Part shown: positions 1-8,599 of the stretch, piece by piece
Numbering within the stretch: the stretch's first letter is position 1
Layout: the number at the start of each line of letters is the position of its first letter
Virus record (IMG/VR): IMGVR_UViG_3300046755_000228
Coordinates: 1 to 28,694 of that record
DNA from: a virus
Direction: 5' to 3' (one strand)
Length of the DNA: 28,694 nt
Position numbers and translations under genes: made by a program
The notes under the pieces: generated by a model
Seen by the model: only the letters and a program-made list of their open reading frames with translations
Database searches by the model: none
What the model was told of the DNA's origin: nothing

Positions 1-3000
1 ATGATCTACCTCCTCTAGCAACACTCTGTTCAAGAATCTCCAGTTGACTACGGAAAGCTATGGACAACTTATCGCCCAAATTTACTTTGTCAAAAGCCTT
101 TGGTAAATCCTCTAAAGCTTTTTCAACAGTTTCTTTAGCACCTTCAAATGGATTTTTGTTAACAGCTTCTTGTAAAGCTTCAATTTCTGATGCTATGAAA
201 GGCGCTGGATTTTCATCTGCAAAGAGTGCTTTAACGGCTCCAAACGCTGCCACAGCGTTCGCTCCGAACTCATCAAATGGATTAGCAGCGTCTTTTAATT
301 CCATTTCGTCGTTGATAACCTTTGGTAAATCTATTAAAAAATTACCAAGTGGACTAGTTCCTCTAACTATGGATAGAGGGTCAAAGCTCCCATCTTCCTT
401 GACAAGTCCAGCTTTGTTAGCATCGCGGACAGATTGCTCTAAAAGGAGTTGTTGCTCACTCTTAGCAAGATTACTTATTTTAGCCTTCTCTTCTTTTAAC
501 TGCTCCTTACTTGCCTTCGCCGCATCCATTAAGCCCTTACCAGCCAAAATAAGTGCCGCAGCAGCAATAGCCAATGGACCAGCAATTAAAGCAAATTTTC
601 CAATCGCAGCAGCAAATACTTTAAGAACAGAGCCAAATTTAGCAAATGCTGGTCCTATTTTTGTAAGTGGGGAGAATATTTTTCCAAACTTTCCAAGCTT
701 CCCCCCTCCAACTGGCAAAGGAACAGCAGAAGCAGCAACAGCAGCAGTAGTAGTAGCAGCAGTAGTAGTAGCGGTCCTTGCAGGGGTGGCTCCAATTACA
801 TTTGATGCCAGCATAGCTGCGCCTATTTTCTTAATCCCATCTGAATATTGAGTCAATACAAAAACGGATGAGTTTATAACACTTGTTGTTATGTTTAGAG
901 TGTCAGTAAAACTTTGGGATTGCTTTTCAGCCTCTTCTAAAGCTTTATTATTAGCTCTAATCTTTTTTTCTAAATCAGCATATAACTCTGGTTGAGTCTC
1001 TTTATTAACTGTCTTTAATGCGTTCTCTAAATCTACTGATTTATTTGATAGATCCTCTGCTTCCTTAGACGCTTTGTTAAAACGCTGTGCGATATCAGTA
1101 ATTATCGGAACGCCAAAAGAAAAAGCAAAGGCTAAATTACTTAGTCCCATTGATGTTTTTTTAGCACCCTTGTCAAGATCATCGAGGTCTTTTGTGACTT
1201 CCTTTACATTACCACTTCCTGAACTTGGTTGAGGGTTGTTTGGAACCGCAGCTATGAAATTAGGAACAAAGCCGCCACTAAACATTGAAATGCCTTGCCT
1301 TTCTCTATTAATTGCATCCGTGACTGCACCCGTAGGCACATCAAGCGCGCCATTTGGCTCATCCCTTGTATTTGTAATAAAACTTCTGCCATCTTTATCT
1401 TGATGGAATCTTATTTTAGAAATTGGAACCCCTTTATTTGAAGTAGAAAAATTAGGTATATATCCAGCGGCTCTTCCTTTTGTTGTTTTTCCTTTTGTTG
1501 TTTTTCCTCCTACTATTGCTGGTTTACCAACTTGTGATATCACACCAGTTCCCTCCGCTGAAGCCAATTTTGCAACAAAGCTATCTATATTGCCTTTTGA
1601 TCCTGTCGCTTTTAAATCAGCAGCCTTTTTAGTGAATTGTTTAGGTAAATTGAATAAGTCAATTAATTCTTTTGAGTTAGAAAAACTTGGCACATCAAAT
1701 CGTGCATTTGGTATATCAATTGTAGCATCTATAGCAGAAAGAACTGCTGCCTCAAAAGCGGTTCCTACCGCCGCATTAACCGCACCAACGTTCAAGCGGT
1801 CCTTAATCCCGCCCTCGCTTGACTTATTTCCCCCTAGTGGTTTAAGCAATTGAGCATAGTTGAATGCACCCTTGATAAGACTACTTTCAATATTTTCTTG
1901 TATTTTTGCATCGTGAGGATCAGCAGCTTGATCAAGACCCCCTAAATTTGGAGAGAAAGCGCGTATTGCCCCGTCTGTTAATGTATAGTAAACCGTGTCT
2001 TTACCCCTTTTAAATGTGCCTTGTATCCTTTTTTGGAAGTTTCCAGAAGCTACAGCCCCTTGTGATGGAACTAAAAATGGATATTCGTTAGAGCCGCCAA
2101 CACGTAATCTATTTTCCTTAGAGCCTATGAGTTTTGATTGAGATGCTCGTCTAGCTATTTCGGCGTCGATTTGAGATAATTTATAGGGTTGACCTCTCAA
2201 CATTCCCACTCCTTTGGGAGAAGATTGTGCTGCTTTACGAGCGGCGTTAAGCTGATTAACTCCAGCACTTCCAAGATTAAAGTTAGGCACGAATCCTTGA
2301 GCAAAACCGTTTGGAGGCGTGATCATTGTAGCTTTGAATCCAGCCGCATTTACAAAATCGTCTCTTTTTTCTGCGGTATTAAAAACGCCTGTAAAGCTAC
2401 CACCACTACCATCAAATATTCTTCCTTTTTTAACTCTTCCAGCTTTGTAACCATGAACAGCAGCGCCAACTCTCTCCATCGCCTCTTCTTGTGGAGACAC
2501 GGCAAAATTTGGAACAAAACCGCCAGAAAAACCCTTGCCCTTCTTTCCACTAAAGCCGCCTCCAGCACCAAAACCAGTTACACCCGCCCTCGCCGCACTA
2601 GCAGCCAACTGAGCTAGAATAGCCTGTTGTTCTCTCAAAAGAGCGTTCTCTCTCTGAATAGCTTGAATAACAAGCTGTTCTTTTTGTGCTTGGGTAAGAG
2701 TAGTGCTAACAAGTTGTTTTCTAAGTGTGGCATCTTGAGAAAGGAGTTGAACAATTCCAGCCTCAATAGACTTGATTTTTTCTTGTCCAGAACCAATTCT
2801 AAGAAGGTCTTGGAAGCCTTCTTTCGCAAACTTAGCAACGATCTTAAATATGTTTAAAAATGCTCCTGTGACTAGAATAATACCCGGCCCTTGTATAAAA
2901 GCAGATATACCTCTAAAGAAGCCTTTTATTAAAGCATTCCCATCATCCTCACTTAAAGAAGAGTTCAAAAACTCTGTTAATTTAGTAGCTAAAGAAGTTA

Positions 3001-4162
3001 AATCACTAATAACTGGTCCTAATGTAAGCTGCCCAAGTTTTTCTGCAAGATTGGTAGTGCCAACTACTAAAGCATTAATTTGAGCAGAAAGACTCTTATT
3101 AAGAGCTTCATTTTTAGAAAAAGCTTCATTAGATGCAGAGGCTGATCTAGCAGCAGCGTCGGCAAATATTGAAGTTTGGCTCGATAAATCTTTAAGAGCA
3201 GCAGAGACAACGTTAATCTGGAAAACACCACCAGCAAGTTCTTTGATTTTACTAGCCACGGTTGGATCAGCCACTTTTTCTAAAGCATCAGAAAGAGCTT
3301 GAAGTTTTTGAACGCCAGATTGAGATGCATCTATTTCAACTCCAAGGTCTTGTAATTCTGAAATAGTTGTTCCCCTGCTAAGTCGAGTAAAAATAGATTT
3401 AAATGCGTTACCAATAACAGCACCACCACGCGCAGTTTTCTGTTGGACTGATGTTATTAATCCAAGAAGTTCATCAAAAGAAACACCAGCATCTTCAGCA
3501 GTAGAACCAGCGCGCTGAAATCCTTCAGCAAGGTCTTTAGCAGAAACAGCAAATGCCGTATCAACTGCAATAATTTTGTTAACGACTGATTCTGCGGTTA
3601 AACCAGCAGAAGTAAAACCATTAAGAGCAGCGGTTAAGGAATTAACAGAAGAAACTGCATCAAGACCAGAAACCCTTGTAAGGATCAGAGAGGCGTTTAG
3701 ACGCTTCGCTGTCTCTTCCGCACTAAGACCCTGACGAGCGAGTTCAGCCGCACCATCAGCCACTACAGTGAAAGCTTGACCTGTATTCTTGGCTACTTCG
3801 AAAATTGATTTTCTAAAAGCAGCAAATTGCTTTTCAGTTGCACCAAAAATAGAGTTGATTTCAATTAATCGTTTTTCTACGTCAATAGTGCTTGCTACTA
3901 GAGCTTTGAATGATTGGCTTATGCCATTGATAACTGTTGCAGTAGCGCCAAACGCGAAAACGCGCGCCGTAGCAGCATCCATTGATTTTTTAAACTCACT
4001 AGCTTGACCAGTGATTCGACCTAGAGAATTACTAAATTCAGATACCTTCTTAGAACTTAAATTAATGTTATTGAACGCTGACTGAACTTTTCTTTGGGCG
4101 CTTTTGACGCTCGCAGCATTAATGTTCAGATTGGCATTAATTGTTGTTGAAGGGCTTGCCAT
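1..4162 (-). CDS. Tail tape measure protein (partial, C-terminus beyond window)
   Basis: The reading frame is open from an ATG at 4162 to the left edge, giving 1,387 residues with no stop. Residues about 90-290 match the TP901-type phage tape measure domain, including the conserved ARGGAVIGNAFKSIFTRL stretch near residue 242. Such proteins set tail length and occupy the tail tube. Later residues are Ala/Gly/Lys rich with hydrophobic segments, including one just after an Ala/Thr linker (nucleotides about 540-600), consistent with membrane insertion during DNA ejection. Four GFxPNF-like motifs sit near residues 545, 622, 899 and 963. A GTGTAA motif lies 8 bases before the ATG and a weak AGG lies closer. 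It follows two small tail genes, the usual place for a tape measure gene. Domain assignment is by recognised motif, not by search. Confidence 0.93.
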   Translation of the reverse strand, partial: MASPSTTINANLNINAASVKSAQRKVQSAFNNINLSSKKVSEFSNSLGRITGQASEFKKSMDAATARVFAFGATATVINGISQSFKALVASTIDVEKRLIEINSIFGATEKQFAAFRKSIFEVAKNTGQAFTVVADGAAELARQGLSAEETAKRLNASLILTRVSGLDAVSSVNSLTAALNGFTSAGLTAESVVNKIIAVDTAFAVSAKDLAEGFQRAGSTAEDAGVSFDELLGLITSVQQKTARGGAVIGNAFKSIFTRLSRGTTISELQDLGVEIDASQSGVQKLQALSDALEKVADPTVASKIKELAGGVFQINVVSAALKDLSSQTSIFADAAARSASASNEAFSKNEALNKSLSAQINALVVGTTNLAEKLGQLTLGPVISDLTSLATKLTEFLNSSLSEDDGNALIKGFFRGISAFIQGPGIILVTGAFLNIFKIVAKFAKEGFQDLLRIGSGQEKIKSIEAGIVQLLSQDATLRKQLVSTTLTQAQKEQLVIQAIQRENALLREQQAILAQLAASAARAGVTGFGAGGGFSGKKGKGFSGGFVPNFAVSPQEEAMERVGAAVHGYKAGRVKKGRIFDGSGGSFTGVFNTAEKRDDFVNAAGFKATMITPPNGFAQGFVPNFNLGSAGVNQLNAARKAAQSSPKGVGMLRGQPYKLSQIDAEIARRASQSKLIGSKENRLRVGGSNEYPFLVPSQGAVASGNFQKRIQGTFKRGKDTVYYTLTDGAIRAFSPNLGGLDQAADPHDAKIQENIESSLIKGAFNYAQLLKPLGGNKSSEGGIKDRLNVGAVNAAVGTAFEAAVLSAIDATIDIPNARFDVPSFSNSKELIDLFNLPKQFTKKAADLKATGSKGNIDSFVAKLASAEGTGVISQVGKPAIVGGKTTKGKTTKGRAAGYIPNFSTSNKGVPISKIRFHQDKDGRSFITNTRDEPNGALDVPTGAVTDAINRERQGISMFSGGFVPNFIAAVPNNPQPSSGSGNVKEVTKDLDDLDKGAKKTSMGLSNLAFAFSFGVPIITDIAQRFNKASKEAEDLSNKSVDLENALKTVNKETQPELYADLEKKIRANNKALEEAEKQSQSFTDTLNITTSVINSSVFVLTQYSDGIKKIGAAMLASNVIGATPARTATTTAATTTAAVAASAVPLPVGGGKLGKFGKIFSPLTKIGPAFAKFGSVLKVFAAAIGKFALIAGPLAIAAAALILAGKGLMDAAKASKEQLKEEKAKISNLAKSEQQLLLEQSVRDANKAGLVKEDGSFDPLSIVRGTSPLGNFLIDLPKVINDEMELKDAANPFDEFGANAVAAFGAVKALFADENPAPFIASEIEALQEAVNKNPFEGAKETVEKALEDLPKAFDKVNLGDKLSIAFRSQLEILEQSVARGGRS
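741..770 (-). repeat. 15-base tandem duplication in tape measure gene (Ala/Thr linker)
   Basis: A 15-base unit occurs twice back to back (741-755 and 756-770), perfectly conserved, inside a longer GCA/GTA triplet-rich run (about 725-772). On the coding strand it gives an Ala/Thr pentapeptide twice, within an Ala/Thr/Val linker between two hydrophobic parts of the tape measure protein. It keeps the reading frame, so slippage would change linker length without breaking the gene. Confidence 0.85.
1253..2530 (-). repeat. Four dispersed GFxPNF protein motifs in the tape measure gene
   Basis: The coding strand gives GFVPNFA (2501-2530), GFVPNFN (about 2278-2297), GYIPNFS (about 1444-1467) and GFVPNFI (about 1253-1276). 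Two of them are preceded by FSGG. The spacings are uneven (about 75, 275 and 65 residues), so these are short conserved motifs and not a regular tandem repeat. The bases differ between copies while the residues hold, suggesting selection on the peptide. Confidence 0.8.
1476..1505 (-). repeat. 15-base tandem duplication in tape measure gene (Gly-Lys-Thr-Thr-Lys)
   Basis: A perfect 15-base unit is repeated at 1476-1490 and 1491-1505, encoding GKTTK twice just before the GYIPNFS motif. It is the second in-frame 15-base duplication in this gene, with unrelated sequence to the one at 741-770. Confidence 0.85.
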
Positions 4163-4170
4163 ACACCTAT

Positions 4171-4176
4171 TTACAC
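4171..4176 (-). promoter_or_regulatory. GTGTAA motif before tape measure gene
   Basis: GTGTAA on the minus strand ends 8 bases before the ATG at 4162, in the short gap after the previous gene's stop. It is one of about ten copies placed this way; a promoter role is inferred. Confidence 0.55.
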
Positions 4177-4185
4177 ACAATTAGC

Positions 4186-5037
4186 TCATAATTTGTCCTC
4201 TGGTTTCATTTTTTCTAATCCACCTTTACTTTCAACAAATTTTCTAGCATTAAATTGTTCCTTAGTCTTTTCCCCGTCTTTTTTTGGCTTGAAATTATAT
4301 ATAGCCATTGGATTCCCCCTGATAGAATCTGGAATTTCCATATTTTTCAGCTTAGAAGCAATGATAAAAGAATAAAATAACATATCCTTTTGAAATATTG
4401 TCATAGAATTCATTGGGTCTGGAAAAACTTCTAATGGAGATTCTGACATGTAGACCAAATCAAAGAAAACAGGGGTAAATGATGCTTTTATCAGTTCATT
4501 TTTATTTAATAATGAAGTATATGTATTCATATAAGCCTCCATTATATTTTTAGCATCAATCTCGTTCACAGATACTTCTTGATCATTTATTATTTTATAA
4601 CAATCTCTCTTGCAAAATACGTTATGCGATCTAGACAACACATAGTTTTCAAGAGAGGCTAAACAAAATTTAAGTCTTTTTACATTAAGTTCTTTTAAAT
4701 CCTTTTTGTATCCATCCACCGTTTTCTTATTGTGGCTTAGAAGGTTTGGGTCAGAAAGTTTATTTATAGATGACTCTGTTTTTTCTATCAACCAGTTTAA
4801 ATCTTCAATTCTATCTTCATTATCTCTAGACCAAGCACCTGATTTTATAGCTTCTTCTATCAGCGTTTCCTCGCTTTTAATGCCTAGTTTTTTTCCACTT
4901 TCCTCGCATTCCTTTTGTATTCTGATATCACTCACCTTTTGCTTTAAAGTGGGGTGCTTAAAGAAAAAGGTTTCCCCGCTTACAACAAGCGGCGAAACCC
5001 CTTCTAAAATCTGACACGCTATTTCTTCTGTGTTCAA
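4186..5037 (-). CDS. Unknown tail-region protein, possible tail assembly chaperone partner
   Basis: 283 residues, charged and largely helical in appearance, with no signal peptide, membrane segment or motif I recognise. The start is a TTG at 5037 that shares bases with the TGA stop of the gene before it (TTGA), so translation is probably coupled; AAGG lies 7 bases before the TTG. The gene lies directly before the tape measure gene and after the tail tube region, where siphoviruses usually keep a chaperone pair. I infer a tail assembly role from position only. The usual -1 frameshift fusion is not possible at the gene junction, because the -1 frame meets a TAA a few bases before the TTG. Confidence 0.75.
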   Translation of the reverse strand: MNTEEIACQILEGVSPLVVSGETFFFKHPTLKQKVSDIRIQKECEESGKKLGIKSEETLIEEAIKSGAWSRDNEDRIEDLNWLIEKTESSINKLSDPNLLSHNKKTVDGYKKDLKELNVKRLKFCLASLENYVLSRSHNVFCKRDCYKIINDQEVSVNEIDAKNIMEAYMNTYTSLLNKNELIKASFTPVFFDLVYMSESPLEVFPDPMNSMTIFQKDMLFYSFIIASKLKNMEIPDSIRGNPMAIYNFKPKKDGEKTKEQFNARKFVESKGGLEKMKPEDKL

Positions 5038-5918
5038 TCGTTAACCTTTTTCTTGGCTATCTTTTTGCTTGTTGCCTTTTTCTTAGCGACCTTCTTGGCA
5101 GGGGCTTTTTTCTCTGAACTTGGTTCTTTTTCAGAGTCAGTTTGGTCATCTGAATCGACATCTTGCCCAAGAATCCCAAGCCCTTCTTCTTCTTTAGGAA
5201 AGAATTTCTCTAAGGCTTTTTCCATACTCTCTTGATCTGTTGCTAGTTGCTTATACCAAAGACTTAGGACTTTATTAATTGTAGGCAAAGCTTCTACAGC
5301 CATCTTCTTACGATCTGTAAGTTCTTGCTCTTCGTTATCTTCAATTTCTTCTAATAGCAAATTGAATTCCTTTGTCTTTTCTTCAAAATTTGCTCCTTCA
5401 AAAAGCTCAAACTTCTCTTCTACAACTTTCTTGTCTTCTCTAGAAAGCACTTTCTCATAATAATAAGAACATTCTAATGTAAACCACTTCATCAAATGAG
5501 ATTCTGCTTTAGCATCTGCACTTTGATTATACATTTGTTCTAAATTATAATCCTTTTCTAAGATATTTTGTTGGATCTTGATGTAATCGTTTTCGGCATT
5601 TTTAAGCTGCTGTTTCTGCTCTTCGTCTAGATCCTCATCTTTTGCGCCTTCATAAAATTCGATTGTTTTTGAAACCTCTAAAAGACGCTTGACTGCTTCA
5701 TTAACTTCGTCATTTGTTTTTTGTGAAACTAACCCTCCGATATCATTGAACTTTTTATCCATCATAGCCCGACTCATGTAGCCGTCTTGGATAAGTTTAT
5801 TAAAGTGCTGTCCAAATATGAATTCAGCCGCTTCAATTTGAGAATAGGTAGGTTTCAATACAGCGATTTTTTTTTCAGATTCGCCTTCACCTACGGTAAA
5901 AGTATAAATTGGTTTCAT
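5034..5918 (-). CDS. Unknown acidic tail-region protein with Lys/Ala-rich tail, possible tail assembly chaperone
   Basis: 294 residues. The body is strongly acidic and helical (many Glu/Lys/Gln), with a Trp/Tyr-containing segment near residues 145-155. The last 25 or so residues switch to a basic Ala/Lys tail (repeats of the type AKKVAKKKA), after an acidic Ser/Asp stretch. Such histone-H1-like tails often bind nucleic acid or acidic partners, but its use here is unknown. The gene overlaps the next one by 4 bases. Position between the tail tube and tape measure genes suggests a tail assembly chaperone; this is inference, without sequence recognition. Confidence 0.75.
   Translation of the reverse strand: MKPIYTFTVGEGESEKKIAVLKPTYSQIEAAEFIFGQHFNKLIQDGYMSRAMMDKKFNDIGGLVSQKTNDEVNEAVKRLLEVSKTIEFYEGAKDEDLDEEQKQQLKNAENDYIKIQQNILEKDYNLEQMYNQSADAKAESHLMKWFTLECSYYYEKVLSREDKKVVEEKFELFEGANFEEKTKEFNLLLEEIEDNEEQELTDRKKMAVEALPTINKVLSLWYKQLATDQESMEKALEKFFPKEEEGLGILGQDVDSDDQTDSEKEPSSEKKAPAKKVAKKKATSKKIAKKKVND
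5045..5051 (-). promoter_or_regulatory. Shine-Dalgarno-like AAAAAGG deciding the TTG start at 5037
   Basis: Within the Lys codons at the end of the upstream gene, AAGG ends 7 bases before TTG 5037. It supports TTG initiation of the downstream gene by reinitiation. Confidence 0.4.
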
Positions 5919-5930
5919 CGTATAATTATA

Positions 5931-5954
5931 ATTGATTTTTTACAAAAAATCAAT
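5931..5954. repeat. AT-rich perfect inverted repeat, 11-base arms
   Basis: Arms 5931-5941 and 5944-5954 are exact complements with a 2-base centre, spanning the stop codon of the 165-residue gene and the gap before the 294-residue gene. It lacks GC pairs and a following T run on the minus strand, so it is at best a weak terminator; it may stabilise an mRNA end or be an operator. Confidence 0.45.
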
Positions 5955-6447
5955 CTAAATACCCTAGATAATGACCCTCAGAAGAAAGAAGATAAGTAGA
6001 CCCACTATCTCTTATTACAGAAGAAGCTCCAGTCTGTTTAATTATTTCAAAGAAAAGATTATTTTGATTATCGTGATCTTCAAAATGAACCATTTCAAGA
6101 AATCCAGTCTGACCATTTATATTATTAGAAATTAGATTACCATTTAAAAAGTAAGCAAACCTTGCTTCTCCTGTGTGGTCTATCAGGACATCTCCAGACA
6201 TACTTTGCTCGCCATAGAAATAATTACCAGAAATATTAAAAAGTTCGTTCTGTCTATATCCACCAATAAATTCTCCTTCTTGATCGAATATAAAACCTTC
6301 TGATCCAGAGAAGGATATAGCTGGATAAAAATCAGGATCTCCTGATCTCCCTATCTGAAGTAAGAATCCGCTCTCAGGAACACTTACTTGAATATCAGCA
6401 GAAAAAATAAAATCTTTATTATGATAACCTATGGATCTGGTTTTCAT
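5950..6447 (-). CDS. Unknown virion-region protein
   Basis: 165 residues rich in Gly, Ser, Asn and aromatic residues in an alternating pattern that suggests beta structure (for example FLLQIGRSGDPDFYPAISFS and a later GNYFYGEQSMSGDV stretch). I recognise no family. No signal peptide or membrane segment. A strong terminator and a GTGTAA motif precede the ATG at 6447, so it appears to be transcribed apart from the tail tube gene. A minor tail or decoration protein is possible from its place between the tail tube and tape measure genes. Confidence 0.75.
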   Translation of the reverse strand: MKTRSIGYHNKDFIFSADIQVSVPESGFLLQIGRSGDPDFYPAISFSGSEGFIFDQEGEFIGGYRQNELFNISGNYFYGEQSMSGDVLIDHTGEARFAYFLNGNLISNNINGQTGFLEMVHFEDHDNQNNLFFEIIKQTGASSVIRDSGSTYLLSSEGHYLGYLD

Positions 6448-6457
6448 GTATTATATA

Positions 6458-6463
6458 TTACAC
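6458..6463 (-). promoter_or_regulatory. GTGTAA motif before 165-residue gene
   Basis: GTGTAA on the minus strand, 10 bases before ATG 6447, directly abutting the T run of the preceding terminator, so a stop signal and a putative start signal lie back to back. Confidence 0.55.
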
Positions 6464-6490
6464 AAAAAAGGCGGGGAAATCCCCGCCTTT
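6464..6490 (-). terminator. Intrinsic terminator after the tail tube gene
   Basis: A perfect stem of GC-rich arms (AAAGGCGGGG and its complement, 6467-6476 with 6481-6490) and a 4-base loop is followed on the minus strand by a run of six T. It lies 30 bases after the tail tube gene stop, a textbook factor-independent terminator. Confidence 0.92.
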
Positions 6491-6520
6491 AATGTTATGA
6501 ACAATACTAAGGTATAAATC

Positions 6521-7696
6521 TTATTGATTAAACATAGTTGGATTCAGTGGGCTTCCTTCAGCCAGATCGTAGCTTCCTGTCATAAAGAAACCATCAGTAA
6601 CAGTGCCAGCCCCACCAATTTGAGCGGAGAACTGAAGGTCAACAGTCTCGTTACCGTCAAGGTCTTGACTGAAGCTCTGGCTGTCGAGAACAGCCTGTCT
6701 GAGTTGATAGCCCAAACGAAGAGTCGTGCCGTCACAACGGTCTTTAAGTTTAACATTGATGTTTCTTTTTTCTTGACCACCACAACCAGTAAGAAGCGTT
6801 GAAAGCTCTCCAGCTTGAAGGTCCGCTGTGATAGCACTAACAGAAAGAGTAACGTCAATTGGGAATGCTAAAGGACGAGAATAGGCTCTCTCGTTACCAA
6901 GTCTTTCAAGAGCTTCGCGAGCCAATGGGACAGAGATAGAAACGCTCTGAGGGTGGAATTCAGCTAAGTCGGCTCCACCAATACCAAGAGGAGTTGAAGA
7001 TTCAAGAGTAAGCTCGATTTGACCATGACGAAGAACGTCCACATCACTTTCTCCAGTTGTCGGAATAGGAAGTGCAACTAGACCAGTATCAATTTTTGTA
7101 GCGTCAGTTAGGCCCAAAGAAGGGTTGGCAAGACCAGAGCTTGCTCCAGTGTAAAAAACAAGGTTATTTGCTTCGAAAGTAACGTCTGCTCTTGGAATGT
7201 CACCAACACTAAGTTCTACTTGGTAATCAGAGATGAATGCATTACCAAGGCCAACAACGTCATGTTCTGCGCGATCATTCCAAGACTCAGTAGCAAAAGC
7301 ATCTTTACCTTCTCCAACTGTGCAAATAAAGATATTGCGCTCTTTAAGATCATCATCTTCAACCAAGAAGCCAGAAATACCTTGAAGGTTTCCAACAAAG
7401 TCTCCTGTAAGAGAATCTTTGATTTGAAATCCAAGGTGATGCTCGTTTTCTCCATCAGTCAAAAGATAACCAATAGAAGCGTTAGCATTAAGATCAGAAT
7501 CAACAAGTGTTCCAATTCGTGCAAGTTTACCGAATTCACGAATATCTTGTCGTGAACCAGCAATGTCCACATCGAACGAAAGGTTGTCAATTCTGTGTAG
7601 TTGAGTCGCTTCTACGCCAGATGATGTTCCCTGTAGAACACCAGTCTTTGTGACGTAAACAGCTTTACTTTGTGAAAGAACGCGAGATCGTGCCAT
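6521..7696 (-). CDS. Major tail (tube) protein
   Basis: 391 residues. The N-terminus (residues about 10-70: a YVTKTG strand, RIDNLSF, then IREFGKLA) follows the pattern of phage tail tube proteins, and the rest is beta rich with few charged runs. It is followed at once by a strong terminator, as expected for an abundant virion protein. Codons are less AT-rich than in the neighbouring small genes, also in line with high expression. It sits between tail-completion genes and the tape measure region. No sheath-like gene is adjacent, so a non-contractile tail is favoured. The ATG at 7696 is preceded by a GTGTAA motif about 28 bases away, farther than usual. Confidence 0.8.
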   Translation of the reverse strand: MARSRVLSQSKAVYVTKTGVLQGTSSGVEATQLHRIDNLSFDVDIAGSRQDIREFGKLARIGTLVDSDLNANASIGYLLTDGENEHHLGFQIKDSLTGDFVGNLQGISGFLVEDDDLKERNIFICTVGEGKDAFATESWNDRAEHDVVGLGNAFISDYQVELSVGDIPRADVTFEANNLVFYTGASSGLANPSLGLTDATKIDTGLVALPIPTTGESDVDVLRHGQIELTLESSTPLGIGGADLAEFHPQSVSISVPLAREALERLGNERAYSRPLAFPIDVTLSVSAITADLQAGELSTLLTGCGGQEKRNINVKLKDRCDGTTLRLGYQLRQAVLDSQSFSQDLDGNETVDLQFSAQIGGAGTVTDGFFMTGSYDLAEGSPLNPTMFNQ

Positions 7697-7724
7697 AATA
7701 TTTTAAAATTAGTTCTACCGACAA

Positions 7725-7730
7725 TTACAC
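7725..7730 (-). promoter_or_regulatory. GTGTAA motif before tail tube gene
   Basis: GTGTAA on the minus strand in the gap between the 287-residue gene and the tail tube gene, 28 bases before ATG 7696; the longer leader is AT rich. Confidence 0.45.
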
Positions 7731-7735
7731 GAAAT

Positions 7736-8599
7736 TTAGACTCTAGGGTATCGGTAAGTCGATAAATCAAAGTCTAAAAAGCCAATATAAATATTTTTTT
7801 GTATTTTTTCTGAACTGAACGAATTCTTTGTTTTCGAGGAGTTCACCTCTTTGACATAGCTCTTTCCAGAAAGGCTTGAAATATAGTCTTCATAACAGTA
7901 AGGAAAATCTTTGACAGAGTAAAAAAAGCCAAAAGGCGAATTTTCAAAAGGAACATGCGTGATGCACCTTTCATTGGTGTCAGAGAATAATCCAATAACG
8001 CCATCTAATAAATAATTGTCTGTAGCTAATATAGTCACTCTAATTCTTGTAGTTGATTCATCTTCTCCTCCAAAAGAAAAATCTTCGTTTTCATTATTTA
8101 TCAAACGTATAAAGCAAGCTGGCAGAATATAGGTTTTTTCATCTAGCTTACTATCTTTAGAGAAAAGATATGTTTCGGTTAAATCAGATGCGTCTACGAA
8201 ATCACTGGCAACAAGTAGTTGCTCTTCATCGTCGCTAGACACATAAGTGTTTACTTCCTTAATAGTATTGTTTGCTGTAATATTAAGACCAGTCCCACTA
8301 GCAGTAGGGACGATAACTCTCCCCCCATTGTAATCTATATAAATATCAGAATTGTCTCCTGATATAAAAGATCCATCAATAAATATACCAGAATTAGGTT
8401 TATCTACGCAGTGATCGGCAACAAGCTGCCTAAACTGACCTTGATACCCTAAGTGTGAATTTGGAACATCTGGAAAATTTACATATTTAAAAGTATTGCT
8501 TTGATCTATTTTGTAAGCCTTAGATTTATCGCTAAGAAGCTCTCTTTCAAACCAAAGATAAAAAGAATGAAGTAAATTATGTGCGAATTGAGTTTTCAT
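7736..8599 (-). CDS. Putative tail completion/neck structural protein
   Basis: 287 residues. The start ATG overlaps the stop of the previous gene (ATGA), part of a chain of four coupled genes from 10125 to here. Residues 1-65 look helical with several aromatic residues; the middle is beta rich; the last 20 residues contain a YIGFLDFDLSTYRYPRV end. I do not recognise a family. Its place immediately before the tail tube gene is typical for a tail terminator or neck protein, which is an inference from order only. Confidence 0.72.
   Translation of the reverse strand: MKTQFAHNLLHSFYLWFERELLSDKSKAYKIDQSNTFKYVNFPDVPNSHLGYQGQFRQLVADHCVDKPNSGIFIDGSFISGDNSDIYIDYNGGRVIVPTASGTGLNITANNTIKEVNTYVSSDDEEQLLVASDFVDASDLTETYLFSKDSKLDEKTYILPACFIRLINNENEDFSFGGEDESTTRIRVTILATDNYLLDGVIGLFSDTNERCITHVPFENSPFGFFYSVKDFPYCYEDYISSLSGKSYVKEVNSSKTKNSFSSEKIQKNIYIGFLDFDLSTYRYPRV

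Noticed and set aside
60-3083. Plus-strand open frames opposite the tape measure gene.
   Set aside because: The minus frame is open throughout with clear TP901 homology; the plus-strand frames are low-complexity shadows rich in Ala, Ser and Leu.
5034-5060. A -1 programmed frameshift at the AAAAAG run joining the 294- and 283-residue genes.
   Set aside because: The -1 frame reaches TAA (5041-5043) before the downstream gene opens, and the run has five A, not the A-AAA-AAG heptamer.
5931-5954. AT-only palindrome as intrinsic terminator.
   Set aside because: No GC pairs in most of the stem and no T run after it; kept only as an inverted repeat.
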